From assembly GCF_029023865.1 (NCBI RefSeq), contig NZ_CP118969.1, positions 62,001 to 126,000 on the forward strand: a stretch of DNA of 64,000 nucleotides, read 5' to 3'. A program made the translations under genes and the position numbers. Within the stretch, counting starts at the first letter, position 1, and the number at the start of each line of letters is the position of its first letter. The DNA is from Lactococcus lactis. Its GTDB lineage: Bacteria; Bacillota; Bacilli; Lactobacillales; Streptococcaceae. The notes beneath the pieces are model-generated. The model ran no database searches. It worked only from the letters and a program-made list of their open reading frames with translations, and was not told where the DNA came from. Positions 17,133-25,013 of this stretch are shown here, one piece after another.

Positions 17133-17323
17133 GGAAGTTTAGATAAGTTATCAGAACAGTTTTCAAATCATACCATTACAAAAGAAGAATTTGAAAAGCA
17201 AGAAAAATGATATTAGAAGTTCTTGAAGAAGCTCCAAATGTGGAAGCCCGTAGGACACGCATTGATTCTTACGGTATTGCCGAAACGAGTAGTGGAAGAA
17301 GTTTTACTTTTAAAATAGAATAA
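17133..17323 (+). pseudogene. Short gene relic of unknown origin
   Basis: One frame reads KLSEQFSNHTITKEEFEKQ and stops at a TGA that overlaps ATG 17207. The second frame reads MILEVLEEAPNVEARRTRID, then SYGIAETSSGRSFTFKIE, to a stop at 17321. There is no start with a good ribosome binding site for the first part. The two pieces look like the C-terminus of one protein split by a frameshift. I do not recognise the family. The rest of 17070-17360 shows nothing else. Confidence 0.35.
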
Positions 17324-17357
17324 AAAGAAACTGCTAATTTGTAAGACTTTTCAATAA

Positions 17358-17395
17358 AAAATACTGGATATAATGATAAATCCAGTATTTTTTAT
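17358..17395 (+). terminator. Terminator at the left edge of the bacteriocin island
   Basis: AATACTGGAT and ATCCAGTATT form a perfect 10-bp stem followed by TTTTTTATTTTAT. Confidence 0.85.
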
Positions 17396-17556
17396 TTTAT
17401 TTGGGAAATTTATTTCATGATATTGATAAATCTCATGATTATAGGATAGATGTTAAAATAATTGCTAAGAATATATAATAAGTATTGAGTATAAAAACTA
17501 TTTAATCTAATAAAAAAATAGTTTATATATATATTTCTGATGTTTGATAAATGTTA

Positions 17557-17585
17557 TTGAAAAAATTAGATATACGTGATACAAT
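17557..17585 (+). promoter_or_regulatory. Promoter upstream of lcnC
   Basis: TTGAAA (17557-17562), 17-base spacer, TACAAT (17580-17585), 41 bases before the lcnC ATG. The 160 bases before it are very AT-rich with no gene. Confidence 0.6.
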
Positions 17586-17626
17586 TTAATCAAAAATTAA
17601 TAAAAATTAATATTTTGAAAGGCTCT

Positions 17627-19132
17627 ATGAAATTTAAAAAGAAAAATTATACCTCCCAAGTAGATGAAATGGATTGTGGATGTGCTGCTTTATCAATGAT
17701 TTTAAAATCCTATGGGACAGAAAAATCGCTTGCCTCTCTTCGTTTACTTGCTGGTACAACAATCGAGGGAACTTCCGCTTTAGGAATAAAAAAAGCAGGA
17801 GAAGGTTTAGGTTTTGTAGTTCAAGTACTAAGAGCTGATGCAAGCCTTTTTGAAATGAAGAAAGTCCCTTACCCTTTTATTGCTCATGTCATCAAGAACC
17901 AAAAGTATCCACACTACTATGTGATAACTGGCGCAAATAAAAATTCGGTATTCATCGCAGATCCTGACCCAACCGTTAAAATGACAAAACTTTCAAAAGA
18001 AGTTTTCTTATCAGAGTGGACAGGCATTAGCTTATTTCTTTCACCTACCCCATCCTATCAGCCCACTAAAGAAAAAACTTCTTCATTATTATCTTTTATC
18101 CCAATTATCACCCGTCAAAAGAAAGTCATTCTCAATATTGTAATTGCCTCATTCATTGTAACGTTGATTAATATTCTAGGGTCTTACTACCTCCAGAGCA
18201 TGATTGATAGTTACATTCCAAATGCCTTAATGGGAACTTTAGGGATTATCTCAGTAGGGCTATTGTTAACTTATATTATCCAACAAGTCTTAGAGTTTGC
18301 TAAGGCTTTCTTACTAAACGTTCTTTCTCAAAGATTAGCCATTGATGTCATCCTTTCCTATATTAGACACATTTTCCAACTCCCGATGTCTTTCTTTTCG
18401 ACTAGAAGAACAGGGGAAATTACCAGTCGGTTTTCCGATGCCAGTTCTATTTTGGATGCTATTGCCTCAACGATTCTTTCGCTCTTTTTAGATTTAACCA
18501 TTGTTCTTATGACAGGACTGATTTTAGGGCTTCAAAATATGCAACTCTTTCTTCTCGTTCTTTTGGCAATCCCACTTTATATTGTTGTTATTATTATTTT
18601 TACTCCGCTTTTTGAAAGACAAAATCATGAAGTTATGCAAACCAATGCCATCTTAAATTCCTCAATTATTGAAGACATTAATGGGATTGAAACCATCAAA
18701 GCGCTCGCCAGTGAACAAGAGAGATATCAAAAAATTGACTACGAATTTGCAAGTTATCTAAAAGAGGCTTTCACTTTACAACAGTCAGAAGCCATTCAGA
18801 CGGCAATAAAAACGACAGTACAACTTGTACTAAATGTTCTTATTTTATGGTTTGGTGCAACTTTAGTCATGCATCAAAAAATTACCCTCGGACAATTCAT
18901 TACTTTTAATGCCTTGCTTTCTTACTTTACAAATCCAATTACTAATATCATTAACCTTCAAACAAAACTACAAAAGGCAAGGGTAGCCAATGAACGATTA
19001 AATGAGGTCTATCTTGTACCCAGTGAATTTGAAGAAAAGAAAACAGAACTGTCCCTCTCACATTTTAATTTAAACATGTCTGAGATTTCATATCAATTCT
19101 TCCACTTTTTATCCTTCTTGTTGGGGGGGTAA
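17627..19132 (+). pseudogene. lcnC: Truncated lactococcin exporter/peptidase LcnC
   Basis: LcnC is an ABC exporter whose N-terminal C39 peptidase cuts double-glycine leaders; the intact protein is about 715 residues. Start ATG 17627 behind GAAAGG. Seen: peptidase Cys in QVDEMDCGCAALSMI (about residue 14), His in YPHYYVITG, Asp in IADPDP, then the transmembrane domain (VILNIVIASFIVTLINILG onward). The frame runs to a stop at 19130-19132 after 501 residues. The whole nucleotide-binding domain (Walker A, signature, Walker B) is missing. The last 12 codons are lcnD DNA read out of frame, so a deletion fused lcnC to lcnD near 19095. The protein cannot hydrolyse ATP. Confidence 0.92.
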
Positions 19133-20442
19133 TTTTTACTTTCTTTGCACATAAGGAGTTGACCGTCATCAGTACAGGAAGTATTGAACCTACAAAAATA
19201 GTTGCTAAAATTCAATCAACGAATGCCAATCCAATCATTGAAAACAACCTCAAAGAAGGCAAAGTAGTTAAAGAAAATAGCCTACTTCTTAAATATAATG
19301 GCACACCAGAACAGACCCAACTCAGTGAGCTACTGACTCAAAAGAAACAAGTGCTAGACAAAAAAGCACAGCTTGACCTCCTTCAAAAGAGTTTAACCAA
19401 CGAAAAAAATGAGTTTCCCACTACCGATAGTTTTGGATATGAGAAAAGTTTTGAAAATTATGAATCACAAGTAAAAAGTCTTGAAGCAACCATTCAAAAA
19501 TCGAATCAAGCGGTAGAAGACCAAAATAAAAGTACCGAGAGTCAAAAGCAAGCTATTCAAAATCAGGTGGAACACTCCAACAGGCTATTCAGAATTACTC
19601 TGAAATCGAAAATGCGGTATCGAGTGGTGTGGAGTTTCACAAGATAATCCCTACCTCTCTCAATATAACAGTTACCAAGCGCAACAAGCGACTTTAGAGG
19701 CCGATTTAAAAAATCAAAAAAATCCAGATGAAACTGCTAAGCAAGCGACTAAAAGTCAAGAGGAGTCTTTAAAAAGTCAATTTTTATCAGGTTTAGCTTC
19801 GAGTAAAGACAGCTTAAAAAGCCAAATTCAATCCTTTAATGTGCAAGAAAGTAGCTTAACAGGAAGTAATGCTTATGATAATAGCCAATCTAGTCAAATC
19901 TTAACTTTAAAAACCAGGCACTTTCAGCTTCAAATAAAGAAATGACAGACCTAAATAGTACCCTTACTGATTTAGAAACAAAAATTAGCTTGCAAAAACA
20001 AGATGACCAGTACAGTCAAGTTTTTGCGGAACAGACTGGAGTCCTGCATGTGCTCCCAGATATTTTAGGGATGAAAAAGATTCCGATTGGAACACCTATC
20101 GCAGAAATCTATCCTTTATTAAAGGCAGAAACACAAGTTAATCTGACAAGTTATATCCCAAGTACTCAAATTTCTGGAATGAAAGTCGGTCAAAAAGTTA
20201 GATTTACAGTACAGCAAAATTTACCTAAACCAGAGATATTAACTGGTATCATTAAACAAATTGATAGCGCCCCAACCGCCTTTAAAGAGGGAAATGCTTA
20301 TAAAGTTTCTGCGACAACCGCTATCAATGCAAAAGACCTCCCAAATATAAGGTATGGCTTGCAAGGAAAAACGGTGACCATTATTGGAAAGAAAACTTAT
20401 TTCAATTACTTTTTAGATAAAATTATGGGGAGGACTTCATAA
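19095..20442 (+). pseudogene. lcnD: Lactococcin export accessory gene LcnD, broken
   Basis: LcnD is the membrane-fusion accessory protein that works with LcnC, normally about 474 residues. The first roughly 28 codons are lost in the lcnC fusion; the frame picks up at ILPLFILLVGGVIFTFFAHK (the membrane anchor). It runs through GSIEPTKIVAKIQSTNANP to AIQNQV, then shifts near 19570, again near 19630 (between AVSSG and QDNPYLSQYNSYQ) and again near 19912, before EMTDLNSTLTDLET. Each shift fits loss of one base. The C-terminus is intact to IMGRTS at 20442. With four lesions the gene is dead. Confidence 0.9.
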
Positions 20443-20578
20443 TTTAAGGGCTTCATTTGTAATTGTGCGAAAATTCTTGCATTTATGTTTTTTTTCGGAG
20501 TATACTGACATTATTATAATATAAGGAGATTTACAAATGAAAAATCAATTGAATTTTGAAGTTGTTTCAGACGAAGAA
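20281..20578 (+). repeat. lcnD-tail/promoter/leader repeat, copy 1
   Basis: Covers the last 54 codons of lcnD, the intergenic promoter and the first 14 codons of the following peptide gene. Nearly identical to 24607-24903, differing mainly at the 5' edge, a T8/T7 run and the Shine-Dalgarno region. Confidence 0.95.
20477..20506 (+). promoter_or_regulatory. Bacteriocin-type promoter, copy 1
   Basis: TTGCAT (20477-20482), 18-base spacer, TATACT (20501-20506), then GACATTAT. The same layout precedes the peptide genes at 24862, 28163 (minus) and, less closely, 29066. Confidence 0.65.
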
Positions 20579-20662
20579 TTGCTCACTACAAGTGGGGGGC
20601 AAAATTCTCAACAAGGAGAAGGTGGTGGCTACGGTTCTTCAAATGACACATGGGGCGGTTAG
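20537..20662 (+). CDS. Lactococcin-type double-glycine peptide, probably truncated
   Basis: ATG 20537 behind AAGGAG. Leader MKNQLNFEVVSDEELLTTSGG is almost the lactococcin A/B leader; cleavage is expected after GG at residue 21, leaving the 20-residue QNSQQGEGGGYGSSNDTWGG. The TAG at 20660-20662 is followed in frame by NLPWSSFNGK and a second stop at 20693. A decayed relative near 25785-25845 has Leu at the place of the TAG. This peptide is therefore probably cut short by a nonsense mutation. No export partner is functional here. Confidence 0.75.
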   Translation: MKNQLNFEVVSDEELLTTSGGQNSQQGEGGGYGSSNDTWGG

Positions 20663-20718
20663 AATCTACCTTGGTCTTCTTTTAATGGTAAATAATTACT
20701 GTTAGCAATAAAGATAGA

Positions 20719-20754
20719 AAAACTCCATTTTTATTTCTAAATGGAGCTTTTCTA
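20719..20754 (+). terminator. Terminator after peptide gene 1
   Basis: CTCCATTT (20723-20730) and AAATGGAG (20739-20746) pair around TTATTTCT. The same hairpin recurs at 25889-25916. Confidence 0.8.
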
Positions 20755-20903
20755 TTAAATCATCTTAAATAATTGACTTTCGAGATTTATAATTGCAAAT
20801 TCAGTTGTGTTGTAGTGTTTAAAAATATCTTAATTTTTTAAAATTTTAGTAAAATAATAGTTTGTGTGAAACTATCAAAAATACATGAAAGGATGGCAGA
20901 AAC

Positions 20904-21356
20904 ATGCTCCTATATCTTAGTAACCTAAAACGTTGGTCACTGCTTATCTATTCAATATTCTCTGCCATTGTTACAGTAATTTATATCATGTTTAATTCTA
21001 CTTTTTATAAATTAGATTTGGTTAGATATAGTAATGATATTGATTATTATAATAAGATGAGCGCAATTTTACCAAAAGGTTTACTTCAACTTAATGGTAA
21101 TTTCTCTCAACTAGATTCACCTTTATTAATTATCGTCTATCTACTAGGAATTTTGATTTGTTTGATTTTCTTAATATTGAATTGGAATCCTTACTATAAA
21201 AGAACTTATACACCATTAATATCTATGTTAGGATTTTTGCTTCCTCTGTTAATTCGCAATGGAGAAAATATTATATGGATGTTATTACTGGGGTTAATAA
21301 TTGCATTTATTGGTAGTATTTTTTATGTTTTTGCAGTTGGTAAAACATATAAATGA
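20904..21356 (+). CDS. 150-residue membrane protein, candidate immunity protein (copy 1)
   Basis: Four hydrophobic segments (about residues 12-32, 72-92, 104-116 and 124-145) with a conserved central loop, FNSTFYKLDLVRY...NDIDYYNKM. It is about 80% identical by eye to the protein at 26150-26602. GAAAGGATGG precedes the ATG. It sits behind peptide gene 1 and before a CPBP gene, a position typical for immunity genes, but I know no named homologue. Confidence 0.65.
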   Translation: MLLYLSNLKRWSLLIYSIFSAIVTVIYIMFNSTFYKLDLVRYSNDIDYYNKMSAILPKGLLQLNGNFSQLDSPLLIIVYLLGILICLIFLILNWNPYYKRTYTPLISMLGFLLPLLIRNGENIIWMLLLGLIIAFIGSIFYVFAVGKTYK

Positions 21357-21394
21357 ATAATTTTTTAATGTCCATAATTTAAAAAGGAGAACTT

Positions 21395-22051
21395 TTGAAA
21401 TTCATTTTCTCGAAATCTATAATTATTGCTACTGCCTTTTTTCTATTTATTTTATCTCAGCTTCCGGCAGTATTTTTAAACTTTCTAAACTCTAATGGGG
21501 ATACATATGGAATAGCCTATAAAAATACTCCTCCTTTCATTATTTTAACATTAGTTGTTGTGACAATTTGTATTTTTATTGGGATAAAGTGTGGTTTTTA
21601 TAAAAATTATCGCAAAAGTTTAGAATGGAAGAATATTCTCCTTATTTTTTCTTTATTAATTATTACTTTTTTTATTCAAAAATTTGTTGTTCAATTTATT
21701 ACTAGTCATAATTTATATAATGTTTCACACCAAATCACTAATCAAATGAAGGTTGAAAATATATTAAGTTCTTTACTCTTTCCAGGACAATTTGTAGCTG
21801 TTTCGATTTTAGCTCCAATTCTTGAAGAGAGTATTTATCGTGCTTGTTTTTATAAATTATTTGGCTATTATCGTTGGACTTTTTTTCTATCTTGTTTCTT
21901 TTTTTCTTATGTTCATTCAGGGTTTAGTTGGGATATTTTAGGATATTTACCCTTAAGTATTGCTCTAACATACGTTTATCATCGTAGACAAGTCCTAACC
22001 GACTCTATTCTACTTCATGCGCTTTTTAATACATTGTTATTTGTTTTCTGA
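21395..22051 (+). CDS. CPBP (Abi/CAAX-like) intramembrane metalloprotease, copy 1
   Basis: A 218-residue multi-pass protein starting with TTG behind AAAAAGGAG. Seen: the motif 1 glutamate pair APILEESIYRACFYKLFG, motif 2 SYVHSGFSWDILGYLPLS, and the last histidine in ILLHALFNTLL. CPBP proteins in bacteriocin loci often give self-immunity (the Skk/Pln type). It lies 38 bases after the 150-residue membrane protein gene, probably in one operon. Relatives lie at 25014 and 26813. Confidence 0.85.
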   Translation: MKFIFSKSIIIATAFFLFILSQLPAVFLNFLNSNGDTYGIAYKNTPPFIILTLVVVTICIFIGIKCGFYKNYRKSLEWKNILLIFSLLIITFFIQKFVVQFITSHNLYNVSHQITNQMKVENILSSLLFPGQFVAVSILAPILEESIYRACFYKLFGYYRWTFFLSCFFFSYVHSGFSWDILGYLPLSIALTYVYHRRQVLTDSILLHALFNTLLFVF

Positions 22052-22127
22052 AGTATTTGCTCAAATGGGCTTTATGTACAACGTTGTCACAACGAAAACA
22101 GGATAAAATAGAAAAAAAGGAATCGAT

Positions 22128-22155
22128 AAAAAAACACCTTATTAGGTGTTTTTTT
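22128..22155. terminator. Bidirectional terminator between convergent genes
   Basis: AACACCT (22133-22139) and AGGTGTT (22144-22150), flanked by A7 and T7 tracts. Confidence 0.85.
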
Positions 22156-22435
22156 ATTTATATACCCAAACATTTGCATTAGGAAAATCAGATTTTATTG
22201 TTTCTAAAGTTATGCTTACAGGTAATGATAATATAATATCATCTCCTGAACCATCGTTACGTTTGGCTTTTTTATAAAGTTCGCTTTGCGTAACCCATTC
22301 AACTTCTTTCGATAATTCTAATTTTGCATTTTCCCAGTAGGAATCCTCTACACGATGTTTATCTAATATCATCGTTTGCCAATTCATTGTGCCCATATTT
22401 TTGGATGGAGACAGAGATGTCACAAAATATTTCAC
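22154..22435 (-). CDS. Unknown 93-residue protein, candidate immunity protein
   Basis: GTG start behind AGGAG, 9 bases after the stop of the upstream peptide gene, so the two are coupled. Soluble and charged (LELSKEVEWVTQSELYKKAK, NDGSGDDIILSLPV, FPNANVWVYK). No membrane segment and no family that I recognise. Position downstream of a bacteriocin-like peptide suggests immunity. Confidence 0.5.
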   Translation of the reverse strand: MKYFVTSLSPSKNMGTMNWQTMILDKHRVEDSYWENAKLELSKEVEWVTQSELYKKAKRNDGSGDDIILSLPVSITLETIKSDFPNANVWVYK

Positions 22436-22444
22436 ATTATCTCC

Positions 22445-22683
22445 TTATCTTCCTGGTTTCATACCAGGTCCTCCAACCCAAGATCCTCCACCTGGCACAT
22501 ATGGAACATATCCACTTGTTTGTTTTTTACCTTGAACCCAGGCTGGTGTACTTTGGAAATTGCTAATCACCCCATCAATAGCTTGCCACCAAGACATTCC
22601 TGCGTTAGTTTCTTGGAGTTCTTTGTCAGATAATGTTTTATATGTTTTGTAAATACTTCCATTATATTCTTTTTTTTTTTTTT
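22445..22683 (-). pseudogene. Bacteriocin-like peptide gene lacking a start
   Basis: The minus-strand frame reads KTYKTLSDKELQETNAG (leader-like), then MSWWQAIDGVISNFQSTPAW, VQGKKQTSGYVPYVPGGGSW and VGGPGMKPGR before the stop at 22447-22445. LSDKELQETNAG resembles a double-glycine leader ending AG. No in-frame start precedes it: the frame hits TAA just beyond an A14 tract (22670-22683). One A fewer would join it to a TTG-led frame. The only in-frame ATG (22597) lies at the processing site. Peptides rich in Gly, Trp and Pro like this one are unusual. Confidence 0.55.
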
Positions 22684-22820
22684 ATTTTCAAGAATATATT
22701 ACGGGTTTCTATTGACTACCTGAATTTTTTAAAGTACAAAAGTTACTTTGAAACAAACTCGTTTTTCATTACGCTCGTGTAACAGAACCTTTTTATATCT
22801 TAAGCATGAAGTGGACACCA

Positions 22821-22856
22821 GGGTATACTCCAATGTCATTAAGTTAAGGAAAACAG
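22821..22856 (+). repeat. IS terminal inverted repeat, left
   Basis: Starts GGGTATACTCCAATGTCATT and ends AAGGAAAACAG; pairs with the right end. Confidence 0.88.
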
Positions 22857-22962
22857 TATCATTTTATTCTTAAATATTTTGTTTTTCTATCTCATTGACG
22901 TTCTAATTTCATAAATGAATCACGCAAAAAAACGTCCTACTTGTATAGTCCGATTGATAATC

Positions 22963-24282
22963 TTAGGCAATACGATATAAAAAACCAGGAAATTTCTTTT
23001 TTATTAATCTTCTTTGATCACTCCGATTCGGCCTTATGGGAAGAAGATATCGGCTTATCAATTGCTCTACATTGACGTTTTGATCAAGGAAAAACCGCCT
23101 ACAAATCCCAAAGGCCTGTGTAAAATTAATCTGGTAGGAGTGTTTTAAACGATTAGATAAGACCACAGCCAAAGTAATTGTCATTGAAAAATTATACATA
23201 ATGAGACGGGCAAAGATTTCTTGGATAATAAAGTCAAGTTTCTTTGAATGGAAGTGGCTTAAACCTAGAGCATATTTCAATTCTCTAAAGGAAGTTTCAA
23301 TTCCCCAACGCAAGTGATAAAGGACTTTTAGGTCTTCGCTTGTAAATAGGAACGGATCCAGATTTGTCACTAAGGATTCATAGGTGTCCTCATTCAACTT
23401 AATTCTAACGACTCTGAGACTGATCGGATAAGTTTCTTTGGAGCGGATAGGAAGATAATCAAAATTCGCTCTTTTATGCAAGAAATGATAATGTTTATCT
23501 TTTTTTACCTTATTTGTCTGTCTTCTTGTTAATTGAAGGGTTATTTTTTTATCAAATGTTCCATCTGATGGCAAATCAAGGCCATTAAGCAACCCATTAC
23601 TCTTTGTATCTTTTGCTCGAATCAAAAATTTTTGTCCGCTTTTTTTAATGTGTTCATAAACATTAAAAGATTCATACCCACGATCCGCAATAATAATTGT
23701 TGGACTTGTGAAATCAAAATCATCAACTATCTGACACAAACTTTTACGTTCATTTAACTGCTTAATTTTTTGAAAGTCCACTGCCACGTAGTGTTTATTT
23801 AAAGGATCATATAAAGCATTAAGGTGAAGTGATCCAACATGCTTCCCAAATTTCCCAACTCTATAATGGGTATCTGATTCTTTTTCATTGTAAGGGATAT
23901 TAAGATCAGAACCATCATGGGCAAATATTCGATAGCCTTTGTATAATTTATTGGGTTGTGCTGAAGGAATAGTTCGGTAAAAGAGTTGCTCAAATGCTTT
24001 TAACTTTATTTTACTACGAGCTTGTACCAAAGCAGACGCGGTAGGGGTTTTTAGGGTGAAATTAAAATGTGAGAGTAATTCACTAGATAGACTTTGCCCT
24101 CCAAAAGAGAGGATGATTTTAATCGTTGTCTCAAAAGATAACTTTCTATTTCTAGAAAAATCAAAAGGAGATTGAGCATAAATTTCAGGATGATTGGTAA
24201 TCTCGTGGATTTGATCTTCTAAGTTTTTCTTTATTTGATGAGACACTTGAAGTGTTGATGGAACTTTGGTAGTATTAAGCAA
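22963..24282 (-). CDS. IS4-family transposase
   Basis: A 439-residue DDE transposase. Seen: first Asp in YRIFAHDGSDLNIPYNEK (about residue 140), second Asp in PTIIIADRGYESFNVYEH (about residue 200), and the IS4 C-terminal signature LRWGIETSFRELKYALG with the catalytic Glu (about residue 330). Intact from start to stop, so it may be active. On the minus strand, opposite to the flanking lcnD-type genes. Confidence 0.93.
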   Translation of the reverse strand: MLNTTKVPSTLQVSHQIKKNLEDQIHEITNHPEIYAQSPFDFSRNRKLSFETTIKIILSFGGQSLSSELLSHFNFTLKTPTASALVQARSKIKLKAFEQLFYRTIPSAQPNKLYKGYRIFAHDGSDLNIPYNEKESDTHYRVGKFGKHVGSLHLNALYDPLNKHYVAVDFQKIKQLNERKSLCQIVDDFDFTSPTIIIADRGYESFNVYEHIKKSGQKFLIRAKDTKSNGLLNGLDLPSDGTFDKKITLQLTRRQTNKVKKDKHYHFLHKRANFDYLPIRSKETYPISLRVVRIKLNEDTYESLVTNLDPFLFTSEDLKVLYHLRWGIETSFRELKYALGLSHFHSKKLDFIIQEIFARLIMYNFSMTITLAVVLSNRLKHSYQINFTQAFGICRRFFLDQNVNVEQLISRYLLPIRPNRSDQRRLIKKKFPGFLYRIA

Positions 24283-24408
24283 TAGGACATCCCTCCAGAA
24301 TACGTAACGCTTTGACGTTTTATTATTGATAAAATAATTGTATCAAGAGGGTGTTCTTCTTGCTTAGAATAAAATAAAACAGGAGGTGATTAGATCCTTC
24401 CTGTTTTT

Positions 24409-24444
24409 CTGTTTTCCTTAACTTAATGACATTGGGGTATACTC
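24409..24444 (-). repeat. IS terminal inverted repeat, right
   Basis: Begins CTGTTTTCCTTAACTTAATG and ends GGGGTATACTC; the reverse complement of the left end with two mismatches. Confidence 0.88.
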
Positions 24445-24505
24445 TAGTGGCGCAAATCAATTTTGTCTTATAATAAGTTTTAAAAGACAACAACTATGCT
24501 GTGCA

Positions 24506-24534
24506 TTGACAATTTTAAAATGATAGTGTAAAAA
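24506..24534 (+). promoter_or_regulatory. Promoter of the chimeric ORF
   Basis: TTGACA (24506-24511), 17-base spacer, TAAAAA (24529-24534). Confidence 0.55.
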
Positions 24535-24549
24535 ACAAAAAGGGGACTT

Positions 24550-24768
24550 ATGAAATTGACGGGTATATTTCTTTTATTTTTAATTTTTAAATCTTTTCCT
24601 ACTATCTTTAAAGAGGAAAATGCTTATAAAGTTTCTGCGACAACCGCTATCAATGCAAAAGACCTCCCAAATATAAGGTATGGCTTGCAAGGAAAAACGG
24701 TGACCATTATTGGAAAGAAAACTTATTTCAATTACTTTTTAGATAAAATTATGGGGAGGACTTCATAA
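24550..24768 (+). CDS. Chimeric ORF: hydrophobic leader fused to the LcnD tail
   Basis: ATG 24550 behind AAGGGG encodes MKLTGIFLLFLIFKSFPTIF, which looks like a signal or anchor sequence. It then continues in frame as the last 52 residues of LcnD (KEENAYKVSATTAINAKD ... IMGRTS). The junction lies at the left edge of the duplicated segment (24607). It has a promoter and ribosome binding site, so a 72-residue protein could be made; whether it does anything is unknown. Confidence 0.5.
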   Translation: MKLTGIFLLFLIFKSFPTIFKEENAYKVSATTAINAKDLPNIRYGLQGKTVTIIGKKTYFNYFLDKIMGRTS

Positions 24769-24903
24769 TTTAAGGGCTTCATTTGTAATTGTGCGAAAAT
24801 TCTTGCATTTATGTTTTTTTCGGAGTATACTGACATTATTAAAATATAATGAGATTTACAAATGAAAAATCAATTGAATTTTGAAGTTGTTTCAGACGAA
24901 GAA
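24607..24903 (+). repeat. lcnD-tail/promoter/leader repeat, copy 2
   Basis: Near-identical to 20281-20578. The ribosome binding region reads AATGAG here and AAGGAG in copy 1, which should weaken translation of the peptide that follows. Confidence 0.95.
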
Positions 24904-24999
24904 CTTATGACAATTAATGGTGGTCAAAACATGAGTATGACTGATGGTGGATTTGAATGGGTTTATGCTGGTGGGAAACCATGGTTTCGTATCGTATAA
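24862..24999 (+). CDS. Lactococcin-type double-glycine peptide 2
   Basis: 45 residues. Leader MKNQLNFEVVSDEELMTINGG, then QNMSMTDGGFEWVYAGGK and PWFRIV. The leader is shared with peptide 1; the mature part is unrelated to it and unknown to me. A CPBP gene follows after 14 bases and is the natural immunity partner. The Shine-Dalgarno is degraded (AATGAG). Confidence 0.75.
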   Translation: MKNQLNFEVVSDEELMTINGGQNMSMTDGGFEWVYAGGKPWFRIV

Positions 25000-25013
25000 A
25001 ATAGGTTAGTTAA

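Larger units (their letters stand above)
22821..24444. mobile_element. IS4-family insertion sequence, complete
   Basis: About 1.62 kb, bounded by inverted repeats of about 36 bases (22821-22856 and 24409-24444) that differ at two positions, and holding one transposase gene. I could not see a clear target-site duplication. It is inserted between the peptide relic at 22.5 kb and the duplicated lcnD tail at 24.6 kb. Confidence 0.88.

Noticed and set aside
17133-17323. Translationally coupled pair of tiny genes (TGA/ATG overlap)
   Set aside because: The first frame has no start codon or ribosome site, so a frameshifted relic is more likely than a real pair.
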